Shown here in pieces: positions 57,063-64,000 of a stretch of DNA of 64,000 nucleotides. The notes under the pieces are model-generated. The model had not been told where the DNA came from, did not search any database, and was given only the letters and a program-made list of their open reading frames with translations. The stretch is from Saccharopolyspora gloriosae (lineage in GTDB: Bacteria; Actinomycetota; Actinomycetes; Mycobacteriales; Pseudonocardiaceae): assembly GCF_022828475.1 (NCBI RefSeq), contig NZ_CP059557.1, forward strand, positions 248,001 through 312,000, written 5' to 3'. The position numbers and the translations under genes were made by a program. Every line of letters starts with the position of its first letter. The first letter of the stretch is position 1.

Positions 57063-58868
57063 TCACCAGCTCAATCCGTGGCCGAACGGGAAGCGCTCCG
57101 TTCCGGGACCGTCCGGGTCGGGCACCGGAACCGGCAGCTTCCCGGTCGGGGCGACCTCGCCGAGCAGCACCCGCGCCAGCGACTCCATCGCCACCGGCTT
57201 GTCCGAGTACGTCGTCACCCAGGTGGGCACCGACTCCACGTACGCCGCGTCGTACGGGTCCCGCACCGGGACCGCGATCACCCGCACGCCGGAGGCCTGC
57301 AACTCGCGCACCAGCACGCGTTGCGGGCTGTTGTCCTCGTTCCACGCCGCGTTGGTGAGCACCACCGCCGTGTCGTGGTCCTTGGCCGCGTCCACGGCTT
57401 GCGCGACCTGGGTGGGCGTCGGCTCCATGCCGGTCGGCAGCGCCGTCGCCTGCGGCCCGCGAACCCCGATCCGCTCGGCCAGAACCTTCGTCGCCTCGTC
57501 CCCTGCGCCGGTGACCAGCACCCGGCCCGGATCCCGCAGCGGCAGCTCGTTCGCGTCGTTGCGCAGCACCGTCGTCGTGCGGTCGGTGATCCGCTGAGCC
57601 TGCTTCCGGTGCTCGGCGTTGCCGACGAGCTCGTCGACCTTGGCCGGGTCGACGAACGGCGCGTCCAGCACGCCGCGCTTGCGCTTCAGTTCCAAGATCC
57701 GTTCGACGCTGGCGTCGATGCGTTCCTCGGTCAGCGCCCCCGAGCGCACCGCGCCCAGCACGCCGTCGATCGCCACCGGCAGGTTCTGCGGCATCAGCAG
57801 CTGGTCGGCGCCCGCCTGCAACGCCAGCACCGGGATCTCCGCGTCCGGGTGCTGGGTCCGCACTCCGTCCATCTGCAGCGAATCGGTGGCGATCACGCCC
57901 CGGTAGCCCAGCTCGTCACGCAACATCCCGTTGAGCACGGCGGGCGACAGCGTCGACGGCTCGCCCGAGTCGTCCAGCTTCGGCACCACGATGTGGCCGC
58001 TCATCACGACATCGGTGCCCGCGGCGATGGCCTCCCGGAACGGCGGGGCGTCGAGCTGTTCCCACTGCTCCCGGGTGTGCTCGATGACCGGCAGCGAGGT
58101 GTGGCTGTCCTGGTTGGTGTCCCCGTGGCCGGGGAAGTGCTTGACCGCCGCGGCGACCCCTGCCGCGCCCGGATCCTGGTAGCCGCGCACCGCGGCCGCC
58201 GACAGCTGTGCGGCCAGCGCCGGGTCGGAGGAGAAGGAACGCACCCCGATCACCGGGTTCGCCGGGTTCACGTTCACGTCGCCGCTCGGCGCGAAGTTCT
58301 GGTTCAGCCCCATCGCGCGCAGTTCCTCGCCGGTGATCCGCGCGGACGTCTCGGCGTCCTGCGGGCTGCGGCCCGCGCCCAGTGCCATGTTGCCGGGCAG
58401 CTGCGTAGCGGGCTCCCCGATCCGGGTCACCTGCCCCTGCTCCTGATCGGTGGAGATCAACAGCGGCACCCCGGCTCCGGAGGACACCGCGGCTTGCTGC
58501 ACGCCGTTGGAGTGCTCCGCGAGCTGCTTCGGGTCGTAGAGGCTGTCGGTCCAGTTGAAGTGGATCAGTCCGCCCAGGTGGTAGCGCTGCACCACCTGCG
58601 CCGGGGTGTCCACGCCGAACTCGACCTGGTTCTGCGGGTGCACCGTGTCGGCGGTGCGCCCGTGGGCGTAGGTCACGAAGAGCTGGCCGACCTTCTCTTC
58701 CAGCGTCATGGCCTGCACCTTCGCCTTGACGGAGGGATCGACCGCGCTGTGCACGGACGGAGCGGGCGGCTGCTGGGCGCCCGCGGCGGAGAGTCCGCCG
58801 CCGACGGCGAGCACCGCTACCGCGCTGCCGAGGGCCGCCGTGAGTCGGCGAGACCGTTTCGAGCCCAC
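57063..58868 (-). CDS. nagZ: Beta-N-acetylglucosaminidase NagZ (GH3)
   Basis: 601 residues. Signal peptide from GTG 58868 (SKRSRRLTAALGSAVAVLAV), with AGGAGG just upstream. GH3: KHFPGHGDTNQDSH is the NagZ His-Asp dyad loop, VIATDSLQMDGV carries the nucleophile Asp, and GLIHFNW / TDQEQGQVTRI fit the N-terminal barrel. A second alpha/beta domain (about 410-600) is present, as in secreted Gram-positive NagZ. Cuts GlcNAc from wall fragments outside the cell, with NamZ. First gene of the operon. Confidence 0.94.
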   Translation of the reverse strand: MGSKRSRRLTAALGSAVAVLAVGGGLSAAGAQQPPAPSVHSAVDPSVKAKVQAMTLEEKVGQLFVTYAHGRTADTVHPQNQVEFGVDTPAQVVQRYHLGGLIHFNWTDSLYDPKQLAEHSNGVQQAAVSSGAGVPLLISTDQEQGQVTRIGEPATQLPGNMALGAGRSPQDAETSARITGEELRAMGLNQNFAPSGDVNVNPANPVIGVRSFSSDPALAAQLSAAAVRGYQDPGAAGVAAAVKHFPGHGDTNQDSHTSLPVIEHTREQWEQLDAPPFREAIAAGTDVVMSGHIVVPKLDDSGEPSTLSPAVLNGMLRDELGYRGVIATDSLQMDGVRTQHPDAEIPVLALQAGADQLLMPQNLPVAIDGVLGAVRSGALTEERIDASVERILELKRKRGVLDAPFVDPAKVDELVGNAEHRKQAQRITDRTTTVLRNDANELPLRDPGRVLVTGAGDEATKVLAERIGVRGPQATALPTGMEPTPTQVAQAVDAAKDHDTAVVLTNAAWNEDNSPQRVLVRELQASGVRVIAVPVRDPYDAAYVESVPTWVTTYSDKPVAMESLARVLLGEVAPTGKLPVPVPDPDGPGTERFPFGHGLSW

Positions 58869-59084
58869 GGGGGACCTCCTGGGGCTGTTGCCCACAGTCC
58901 CGTGGCGGGGCGCCGGTTCGGGGTCGGCGGGCGAGGGCGGAAAGTCGTCCACCACATGATGGATGGAATCCGGAAGCTACCCACATGCCCCTGCCCGGTC
59001 AACGTCATTCAACGGCGGCGCTGGGGAAAATCCCTGATCAGCTCATCGGGTGGGGTTCGTTGCCTCGGAGAGGGGCGACGCATG

Positions 59085-59318
59085 AACGGCGGCGCCCGCC
59101 TCGACGAGCGCCGCCTTCGCGTGATCGGACGGGTTACCAAGCGTGCATGAATGTCGTAACTGCTGGGCTAGGCGTCCGGCGTCCCGGTACGCAACCCCGT
59201 CGACGACCGGCCTCACGTGGCGGCAGCGCGTGGGTGCTCCGTCCCTACGCACGGAGCCCGGTTCAGGGTGGACGATGCTTCTCCTCCGCACCGTCCCTGG
59301 CCGAGCCAGGGTCCGCAC
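59085..59318 (-). ncRNA. Candidate Ms1-type (6S-like) small RNA
   Basis: A gene-free stretch directly downstream of the HAD phosphatase gene, same strand: the place of Ms1/MTS2823 next to Rv3661 in mycobacteria. Promoter-like TTGCCG (59351-59346), 17-base spacer, TACAAA (59328-59323). The transcript can fold CCCTGGC-TCG-GCCAGGG (59293-59310), GCTCCGT-8-ACGGAGC (59236-59257), and ends near a GGCGGCGC/GCGCCGCC hairpin (59089-59115). Long, structured, no open frame. Ms1 binds core RNA polymerase. I base this on position, promoter and structure, not sequence identity; ends are approximate. Confidence 0.5.
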
Positions 59319-59322
59319 TTCC

Positions 59323-59351
59323 TTTGTAGCCCTAGGTGCGAACCACGGCAA
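59323..59351 (-). promoter_or_regulatory. Candidate promoter of the Ms1-type RNA
   Basis: -35 TTGCCG, 17 bases, -10 TACAAA on the minus strand, 40 bases after the HAD stop. Confidence 0.45.
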
Positions 59352-59392
59352 TCCCTGGCCCTTGGTCGTTTCCGGTGACGGGTTCGCGCTGA

Positions 59393-60232
59393 TCAGCGGC
59401 CTCGGCGGAAGCGGCGCAGTCCCCACCAGGCCGCACCGGCGGCGGCGACGGCTCCGACGCCCACGCCGGCGGCGGTGACGGCCGCGCGGGACGGGGTGGG
59501 GAAACGGGCGCGCAGCGAGATCGGTTGTTCGAACGCGAGCGACGGCCAGCCGCGCTGCGCGGCCTGCTTGCGCAGACCGCGGTCCGGGTTGACGGCGGTG
59601 GGGTGGCCGACCGCCTCCAGCAGCGGAAGGTCGGTCACCGAATCCGAATAGGCGTGACTGGCGGTGAGGTCGTAGCCGTACTGCTCGGCGAGTTCACGCG
59701 CTGCGACGGCTTTGTTCTCCGCCGAGCAGTAGAACTCCACTTCGCCCGTGTATCTGCCGTCGGCGACCACCATCCGGGTGCCCGCGGAATGGTTCGCGCC
59801 TAGCAGGGTGGCAATCGGAGCTACGACTTCTTGCCCAGAAGCGGAGAGCACGACAATGTCGTGGCCCTGCTCTTTGTGCTCCGTGATCAGCTGGGTGGCT
59901 TCCTTGTACACGAGCGGGTCGACGATGTCGTGGAGGGTTTCCTCGACGATGGCGTTGACCTGCTCGACGTCCCATCCGGCGCACAGCGAGGTGATGTGCG
60001 CGCGCATCCGGTCCATCTGGTCGGCGTCGGCGCCGGCCAGCATGAACACGAATTGCGCGTAGGCGCTTTTCAGTACCGCCCTGCGGTTGATGAGGCCTTC
60101 TTGGAAGAACGGCCTGCTGAATGCGAGCGTGCTCGATTTCGCAATGACCGTTTTGTCCAGGTCGAAGAAGGCTGCCGCCCGAGGCTCGGTGGCGGCCGGA
60201 GGGTTCGCGGGCGCTGTCACGTCCCACAGCAT
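59393..60232 (-). CDS. HAD-IB family phosphatase with C-terminal membrane helix (Rv3661-like)
   Basis: 279 residues. FFDLDKTVIAKSST is the DxDxT nucleophile motif, VVLSASGQEVV motif II, and the Lys and DxxTD (SDSVTDLPLL) complete the HAD site. Resembles SerB-like phosphatases that in actinobacteria act on phospholipids or phosphoserine. The C-terminus has a Gly/Ala-rich helix (AAVTAAGVGVGAVAAAGAAW) and a basic end, so membrane attachment is likely. ATG 60232 follows GAGG. Divergent from the 6C RNA, upstream of the candidate Ms1. Confidence 0.9.
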   Translation of the reverse strand: MLWDVTAPANPPAATEPRAAAFFDLDKTVIAKSSTLAFSRPFFQEGLINRRAVLKSAYAQFVFMLAGADADQMDRMRAHITSLCAGWDVEQVNAIVEETLHDIVDPLVYKEATQLITEHKEQGHDIVVLSASGQEVVAPIATLLGANHSAGTRMVVADGRYTGEVEFYCSAENKAVAARELAEQYGYDLTASHAYSDSVTDLPLLEAVGHPTAVNPDRGLRKQAAQRGWPSLAFEQPISLRARFPTPSRAAVTAAGVGVGAVAAAGAAWWGLRRFRRGR

Positions 60233-60439
60233 ACGAAACCTCGAGGGTATCCGGACGCCTGTGCGTTCCGCCGAATGCATCAGTCACTCTGGGTGTCGAT
60301 GGTGGTTCCCGGTCAGGGTGAGTCAGGCGTGCGCGGGGTCCCGATGCCCTGCACGCGGAGTTTCCGAGGGCGCGACCGGAGGCTGACGTTCCTCCTAATG
60401 GACGGGGCGCGTGTGGGGGCGTGGGGCGCTACAGTTAGG

Positions 60440-60532
60440 GAGTCCGGGAGCCCCGGATGGGTTCAGCTCGACCCCCCGGAGCTGAACTCTCGACGACCCC
60501 CGTCCCTCCCCCCTGACGGGGGTCGTCCTCAT
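60440..60532 (+). ncRNA. 6C RNA
   Basis: Two stem-loops, each with six C in the loop, the defining feature of actinobacterial 6C RNA. Hairpin 1: GTTCAGCTC (60461-60469) with GAGCTGAAC (60479-60487), loop GACCCCCCG. Hairpin 2: ACGACCCCCGTC (60493-60504) with GACGGGGGTCGT (60515-60526), loop with CCCCCC, then CCTCATTCT as terminator. TACAGT at 60430 can be a -10. It lies between the HAD and ssd genes, as B11/6C does between Rv3661 and Rv3660c. 6C affects replication and virulence-related mRNAs by C-rich loop pairing. Confidence 0.92.
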
Positions 60533-60938
60533 TCTGCCGCCGCGTCTTCGTCGCCGACCGGGTCGGCGCATTCGGCGGGTTCTTCCGCCGCGGCATCTCG
60601 GGTGTTTCGCCCCGAACCGCTTCCCGTTTTGTGGCGCGACGTGCGTCGAGGGTGCTTCTCATTGCGGTCGTCACCGGTGCCGCCACGGTGGGCGTGACAT
60701 TGTCGGACAAGTGTGCATGTGCGATTTTCGCTGACCAGTGGCCCCTTTTCGGCAACTCTTAACCTTCGGCTTCACTGAACCGGGGGATGGGTTATCCACA
60801 GGGCTTCGATTCATCCACAGATTTGCGAATTGGGGATCGACGACGCGTTCCGGCTCGGCCACCGTTGAAGGCGAGCGGGAATTCGCCGGATTCGCACTTC
60901 GGCCCCGCGATCACCTTGATCCCGAACGGGGCCGGCGC
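60533..60938. promoter_or_regulatory. Leader of ssd with two DnaA-box-like sites
   Basis: 406 bases without a credible gene. TTATCCACA at 60792-60800 matches the DnaA box exactly; TCATCCACA at 60811-60819 has one change. Both point the same way, 19 bases apart, 120-150 bases before the ssd start. No other clear element. Confidence 0.5.
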
Positions 60939-62057
60939 ATGTCCACGACCACACCTTTGCTCATCACCCGGGACGAGACCCTCGCCGAGGAGGTCACCAG
61001 GCTCGCCGCCGTGGCGGGCTGTGAACTGCGCAGACGTGACGGCGCCAACGGCGTAGGCGGCCACTGGCGGGACGCCGCGCTGATCCTGCTCGACGGTCCG
61101 GCCGCGGCGGAGGCGCTGACGGCGGGACTTCCGCGAAGAGCGGGCGTCGTACTGCTGACCAGAGGGCAGGCGGAATCCCGGTGGCGATCGGCGTTCGAAG
61201 TCGGCGCCGACGTGCTGCTCGACCTGCCCGCGCAGGAATTCCGGCTCGTCGAACTGCTCACCGACACCGTCGACGGCGAGCGGACGTCCGCTACCGGGCG
61301 GGTGCTGGCCGTGCTCGGGGGCACCGGTGGTGCGGGGGCCTCCACGCTGGCTGCCGCGACGGCGGTGGCGGCGGCCCGCGGTGGTGCTCGATCGCTGCTG
61401 CTGGACTGCGACCCGGCGGGCGGCGGGCTGGACCTGACCGTCGGCGTCGAACGCACCTCCGGCCTGCGCTGGTCCGGGCTGACCATCAGCGGCGGCCGGG
61501 TTCCGTCCGGCGCGCTGCACGAGGCGCTGCCCGGCAGGCGCCTCGGAGCGGGTTGGCTCACCGTGCTGTCCTGCGACCGGGACGGTCCGTCGGAAGGCCT
61601 CACCGCGACCTCGGTCCGCGCCGTGCTGGACGCGGGACGGCGCGCTGGGGAGACCGTGGTGTGCGACCTGCCGCGGACTCCGTCCGAACCGGCGTCGGCG
61701 GTGCTGCGGCGCGCGGATCTCACGATCGTGGTGATACCGGCGGAGGTCCGTGCCTGCGCGGCCGCCGCGAGCACCGCGGAGCTCGTGCGCGAACACTCGG
61801 CCGGACCGGTGTGCGGCGTGGTGCGCGGTCCGGCGCCCGGTGGGCTCCTGGTGGAGGACATCGAGCGTGCCGTGGGCGTCGACGTGCTGTCGGTGCTGCG
61901 GGCGCAACCGGGCCTGGCCTCAGCCGTCGACCGAGGCGGGCTGTGCGCGACCAGATCCGGCAGCCGCGGTCCGATCGTGCGCACCGCGGGCGAGATCCTC
62001 GGCGTGCTCGACGAGCTCGCGGCCGGACGGGCGGTGGCGTCGTGCACACCGAGCTGA
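60939..62057 (+). CDS. ssd: Septum site-determining protein Ssd / CpaE-like ATPase
   Basis: 372 residues. N-terminal receiver-like part ([38 protein letters not shown]), then a MinD/ParA-type ATPase: [20 protein letters not shown] is a variant P-loop (the usual GKGGxGKT Lys is replaced), [14 protein letters not shown] is the switch. Such deviant Walker A proteins (CpaE/TadZ, Ssd) localise Tad pili or the septum. In M. tuberculosis Ssd (Rv3660c) inhibits FtsZ ring formation and precedes tadA-tadB. The ATG at 60939 begins the homologous part. Confidence 0.88.
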   Translation: MSTTTPLLITRDETLAEEVTRLAAVAGCELRRRDGANGVGGHWRDAALILLDGPAAAEALTAGLPRRAGVVLLTRGQAESRWRSAFEVGADVLLDLPAQEFRLVELLTDTVDGERTSATGRVLAVLGGTGGAGASTLAAATAVAAARGGARSLLLDCDPAGGGLDLTVGVERTSGLRWSGLTISGGRVPSGALHEALPGRRLGAGWLTVLSCDRDGPSEGLTATSVRAVLDAGRRAGETVVCDLPRTPSEPASAVLRRADLTIVVIPAEVRACAAAASTAELVREHSAGPVCGVVRGPAPGGLLVEDIERAVGVDVLSVLRAQPGLASAVDRGGLCATRSGSRGPIVRTAGEILGVLDELAAGRAVASCTPS

Positions 62058-63211
62058 TCGAGCGAGTGCGTCGACGCCTCGCGGGCAGCGGTGCGCCGGT
62101 GAGCCCGGTCGCGGTCGCCGCGGCGGTCCGCGAGGAGTCCGGCGGGCTGGTCGCCGACACCGATCTGCTCACCGCGCTCCGCGCCCTGCAACAGGAATTC
62201 CTCGGTGCCGGGGTGCTCGAACCGCTGCTGCGGGATCCGCGGGTCACCGATGTGCTGGTGACCGCGCCCGACCAGGTGTGGGTCGATCGAGGTGACGGGC
62301 TGCGCGGCTGCTCGGTCACGTTCCCCGACGACGACGGCGTGCGCAGGCTCGCCCAGCGGCTCGCGGTGGCCACCGGCAGGCGGCTGGACGAGGCGCAACC
62401 TTGGGTCGACGCGTGGCTGCCGGGAGCGGAGGCGGGTGAGGCGGTCCGCCTGCACGCGGTGCTGCCGCCGGTCGCCGCGGGCGGCACCTGCCTGTCCTTG
62501 CGCGTGCTGCGACCGGCCTCGCACGACGTGGACGCGCTGCGCAGACTCGGCACGTTCGACGAGGGCCTCGCCGCCGTGCTGCGGGAGATCGTGCGCCACC
62601 GGCTGGCGTTCCTGGTCACCGGCGGCACCGGCGCGGGCAAGACGACCTTGCTCGCCGCGCTGCTGGGCGAGGTTCCCCGGACCGAACGGATCATCTGCGT
62701 CGAGGAGGCCGGGGAGCTGCGGCCCGGACATCCGCACGTCGTCCGGCTGCTGACCAGGCCGCCGAACGTCGAGGGAGCGGGTGAGATCCGGGTGCGCGAC
62801 CTGGTGCGCCAAGCCCTGCGGATGCGACCGGACCGGCTGATCGTCGGAGAGGTGCGCGGCGCCGAGGTGTGCGAGCTGCTCGCCGCCTTGAACACCGGCC
62901 ATGACGGGGGCGGCGGCACCGTGCACGCGAATTCGCCCGCGGAGGTACCGGCTCGGTTGGAGGCGCTGGCCGCGCTGGGCGGCCTTTCTCGGCAGGCGCT
63001 GCACAGCCAGCTGGCGGCGGCCGTGCAGGTAGTGCTGCACGTCCGGCGTTCCACCGGCCGCGGCAGGTACCTCGCTGCGATCGGCGTGCTGCGGCGCGAG
63101 GACGAGCTGGTGCGGGTCGTGCCCGCCTGGGACTGCGACACGGGTTGGGGCGACGGACGGCAGGACCTGGCGGCACTGCTGCGAGCCAGGGGAGGTGAGG
63201 TGCCGTGCTGA
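62042..63211 (+). CDS. TadA-like type II/IV secretion ATPase
   Basis: 389 residues. Tad/Flp-pilus-type secretion ATPase: N-terminal helical domain, [20 protein letters not shown] (hexamer interface), Walker [14 protein letters not shown], Asp box EEAGELRPG, Walker [11 protein letters not shown] and the His box TVHANSPAE. Starts inside ssd (GTG 62042, 16-base overlap). Powers assembly of Tad pili; mycobacterial and other actinobacterial copies lack most pilus genes. Counterpart of Rv3659c. Confidence 0.92.
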   Translation: MHTELIERVRRRLAGSGAPVSPVAVAAAVREESGGLVADTDLLTALRALQQEFLGAGVLEPLLRDPRVTDVLVTAPDQVWVDRGDGLRGCSVTFPDDDGVRRLAQRLAVATGRRLDEAQPWVDAWLPGAEAGEAVRLHAVLPPVAAGGTCLSLRVLRPASHDVDALRRLGTFDEGLAAVLREIVRHRLAFLVTGGTGAGKTTLLAALLGEVPRTERIICVEEAGELRPGHPHVVRLLTRPPNVEGAGEIRVRDLVRQALRMRPDRLIVGEVRGAEVCELLAALNTGHDGGGGTVHANSPAEVPARLEALAALGGLSRQALHSQLAAAVQVVLHVRRSTGRGRYLAAIGVLRREDELVRVVPAWDCDTGWGDGRQDLAALLRARGGEVPC

Positions 63212-64000
63212 GCTCGTTGCTGTTGCCCGCGGCGGCCTTGCTGAGCTGGCCGGACCCGCGCGCCCGGACCCGGCTGGCGATGGTGCGGCCGGCCATTCCG
63301 CAGGGGAGTGCGCCCACGCTGTCGCGCGTGCGAGCGGTACCGATCGCCGTGCTGTGCGGGGTCCTGGTCGCCACGCTGCTCGCCGGTGTCGGTGGTCTGC
63401 TGGCGTCCGGAGGGGTGGCCGCGGTGGGGCTCTGGTGGTGGTGGGGACGCGGAGCCGACCGACGCCGCCTGGCCCGCTCGGCCGCGCTCGCCGCCGGACT
63501 GCGGCTGCTCGTGGCGGAGCTGCGGGCCGGGGCGCATCCGGCGGCGGCCGCGGAAGGAGCCGCGGCGGAAGCGGAACCCGCGGTGGCCGGGGTGTTCCGG
63601 GACTTGGCGGCGACGGCGCGGCTCGGCGGCGACGCGGCCGCCGTGCTCAGCACTGCCGCCGAAGCCGGTCCGGCCGAGCCGAATGGGGTGGGACATCCCG
63701 CCCGTTCGGATCCGCTGGCACGAGCCGGGCGGGCCTGGGCCTTGGCGGATCGGCACGGCGTCGCGCTGGCGGAACTGCTGGACTCGGTGCGTCGCGATCT
63801 TGAACACCGGGTGGCGTTCGCCCGGGACGTCGAGGCGAAGCTGGCGGGTCCGCGCTCGACGGCCGCGGTGCTGGCCGGTCTGCCGCTGCTCGGCCTGGTG
63901 CTCGGACAGGCGTCCGGGGCGGAGCCGCTGACGGTTCTGGCGAACGGGCTGCTCGGGCAGGTGTTGCTTGTCGTCGGGATCGCGTTGCTGTGCGCCGGCG
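63205..64000 (+). CDS. TadB-like inner-membrane protein (3' end outside window)
   Basis: The frame from GTG 63205 is open to the window end (265 codons). It has hydrophobic helices ([37 protein letters not shown]; a last one at the edge) around a cytoplasmic helical domain with [20 protein letters not shown], the T2SSF (TadB/TadC) pattern. The start overlaps tadA by seven bases (GTGCTGA). Forms the membrane platform with TadA. Confidence 0.85.
   Translation, partial: MLSSLLLPAAALLSWPDPRARTRLAMVRPAIPQGSAPTLSRVRAVPIAVLCGVLVATLLAGVGGLLASGGVAAVGLWWWWGRGADRRRLARSAALAAGLRLLVAELRAGAHPAAAAEGAAAEAEPAVAGVFRDLAATARLGGDAAAVLSTAAEAGPAEPNGVGHPARSDPLARAGRAWALADRHGVALAELLDSVRRDLEHRVAFARDVEAKLAGPRSTAAVLAGLPLLGLVLGQASGAEPLTVLANGLLGQVLLVVGIALLCAG

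Noticed and set aside
59085-59392. RNase P RNA or tmRNA in the gap after the HAD gene
   Set aside because: The conserved RNase P core (GAGGAAAGTCC type) and the tmRNA tRNA-like ends are absent; Ms1 fits position better.
60435-60755. Minus-strand frame of 106 codons between HAD and ssd
   Set aside because: It crosses the 6C RNA and its composition is charged and repetitive without motif; no ribosome site.

Overview
The window is high-G+C chromosomal DNA from an actinobacterium, most likely of the Pseudonocardiaceae (Saccharopolyspora- or Amycolatopsis-like). Evidence: GTG starts, ATGA/GTGA overlaps, a WhiB regulator, a Crp almost identical in layout to mycobacterial Crp, MarP, PPOX/F420-type enzymes, and gene order from about 19.4 kb to the right end that follows, with insertions, the M. 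tuberculosis Rv3683-to-Rv3658c block as I remember it (metallophosphoesterase, ponA2, whiB4, two ArsA-type ATPases, RidA, MBL hydrolase, crp, nth, TlpA-like, NUDIX, marP, holin-like protein, acs, HAD phosphatase, ssd, tadA, tadB). No insertion sequence, prophage or CRISPR array is visible.

Layout. 0-8.6 kb: a cell-envelope stress locus resembling iniBAC (two dynamin-like GTPases and an IniB-like repeat protein, minus strand), a divergent membrane-anchored Hsp70-like protein, and a large LuxR/MalT-type regulator resembling IniR. 8.6-12.4 kb: esterase, flavin reductase, Dps, Old Yellow Enzyme. 12.7-14.7 kb: a 28-residue proline-rich peptide with a perfect ribosome site, a hairpin, then an ABC exporter. 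14.9-19.3 kb: S9 peptidase, a lower-G+C island with a Cys-rich halocin-like protein and a two-helix membrane peptide, and a nitroreductase/TetR pair. 19.4-28 kb: tRNA-Pro nested in the end of a metallophosphoesterase frame, siderophore-interacting protein, PonA, WhiB4, ArsA-type ATPases, DUF4177 and RidA. 28-35 kb: two related hypothetical genes, an 18-bp tandem array, oxidoreductase, NUDIX, MBL and MFS genes. 35-43 kb: crp, nth, TlpA, CoA pyrophosphatase, marP, holin-like protein, nhaA, a secreted protein. 43-49.5 kb: acs, a degenerate Fic protein, nucleoside hydrolase, murQ and a MurR-type regulator. 49.6-53.1 kb: an overlapping pair of paralogous coiled-coil proteins of unknown function. 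54-58.9 kb: a peptidoglycan-recycling operon (AmiE-like, NamZ, NagZ). 59-64 kb: a candidate Ms1-type RNA, HAD phosphatase, a clear 6C RNA, and ssd-tadA-tadB preceded by DnaA-box-like sites.

How it works together. Several modules concern the cell envelope: iniBAC-like, PonA, MarP, MurQ/MurR plus NagZ/NamZ/AmiE. NagZ, NamZ and the AmiE-like enzyme should release GlcNAc, MurNAc and stem peptide from wall fragments, and MurQ should convert MurNAc-6-phosphate to GlcNAc-6-phosphate; no MurNAc transporter or kinase lies in the window. A dispersed, structured intergenic repeat occurs four times (5.9, 11.1, 30.7, 46.5 kb), with compensatory changes in its stem; one copy has grown an 18-bp tandem array. 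The best candidates for undescribed biology are the proline-rich peptide/exporter, the Cys-rich peptide island, the paralogous pair at 49.7-53.1 kb, and the repeat family.
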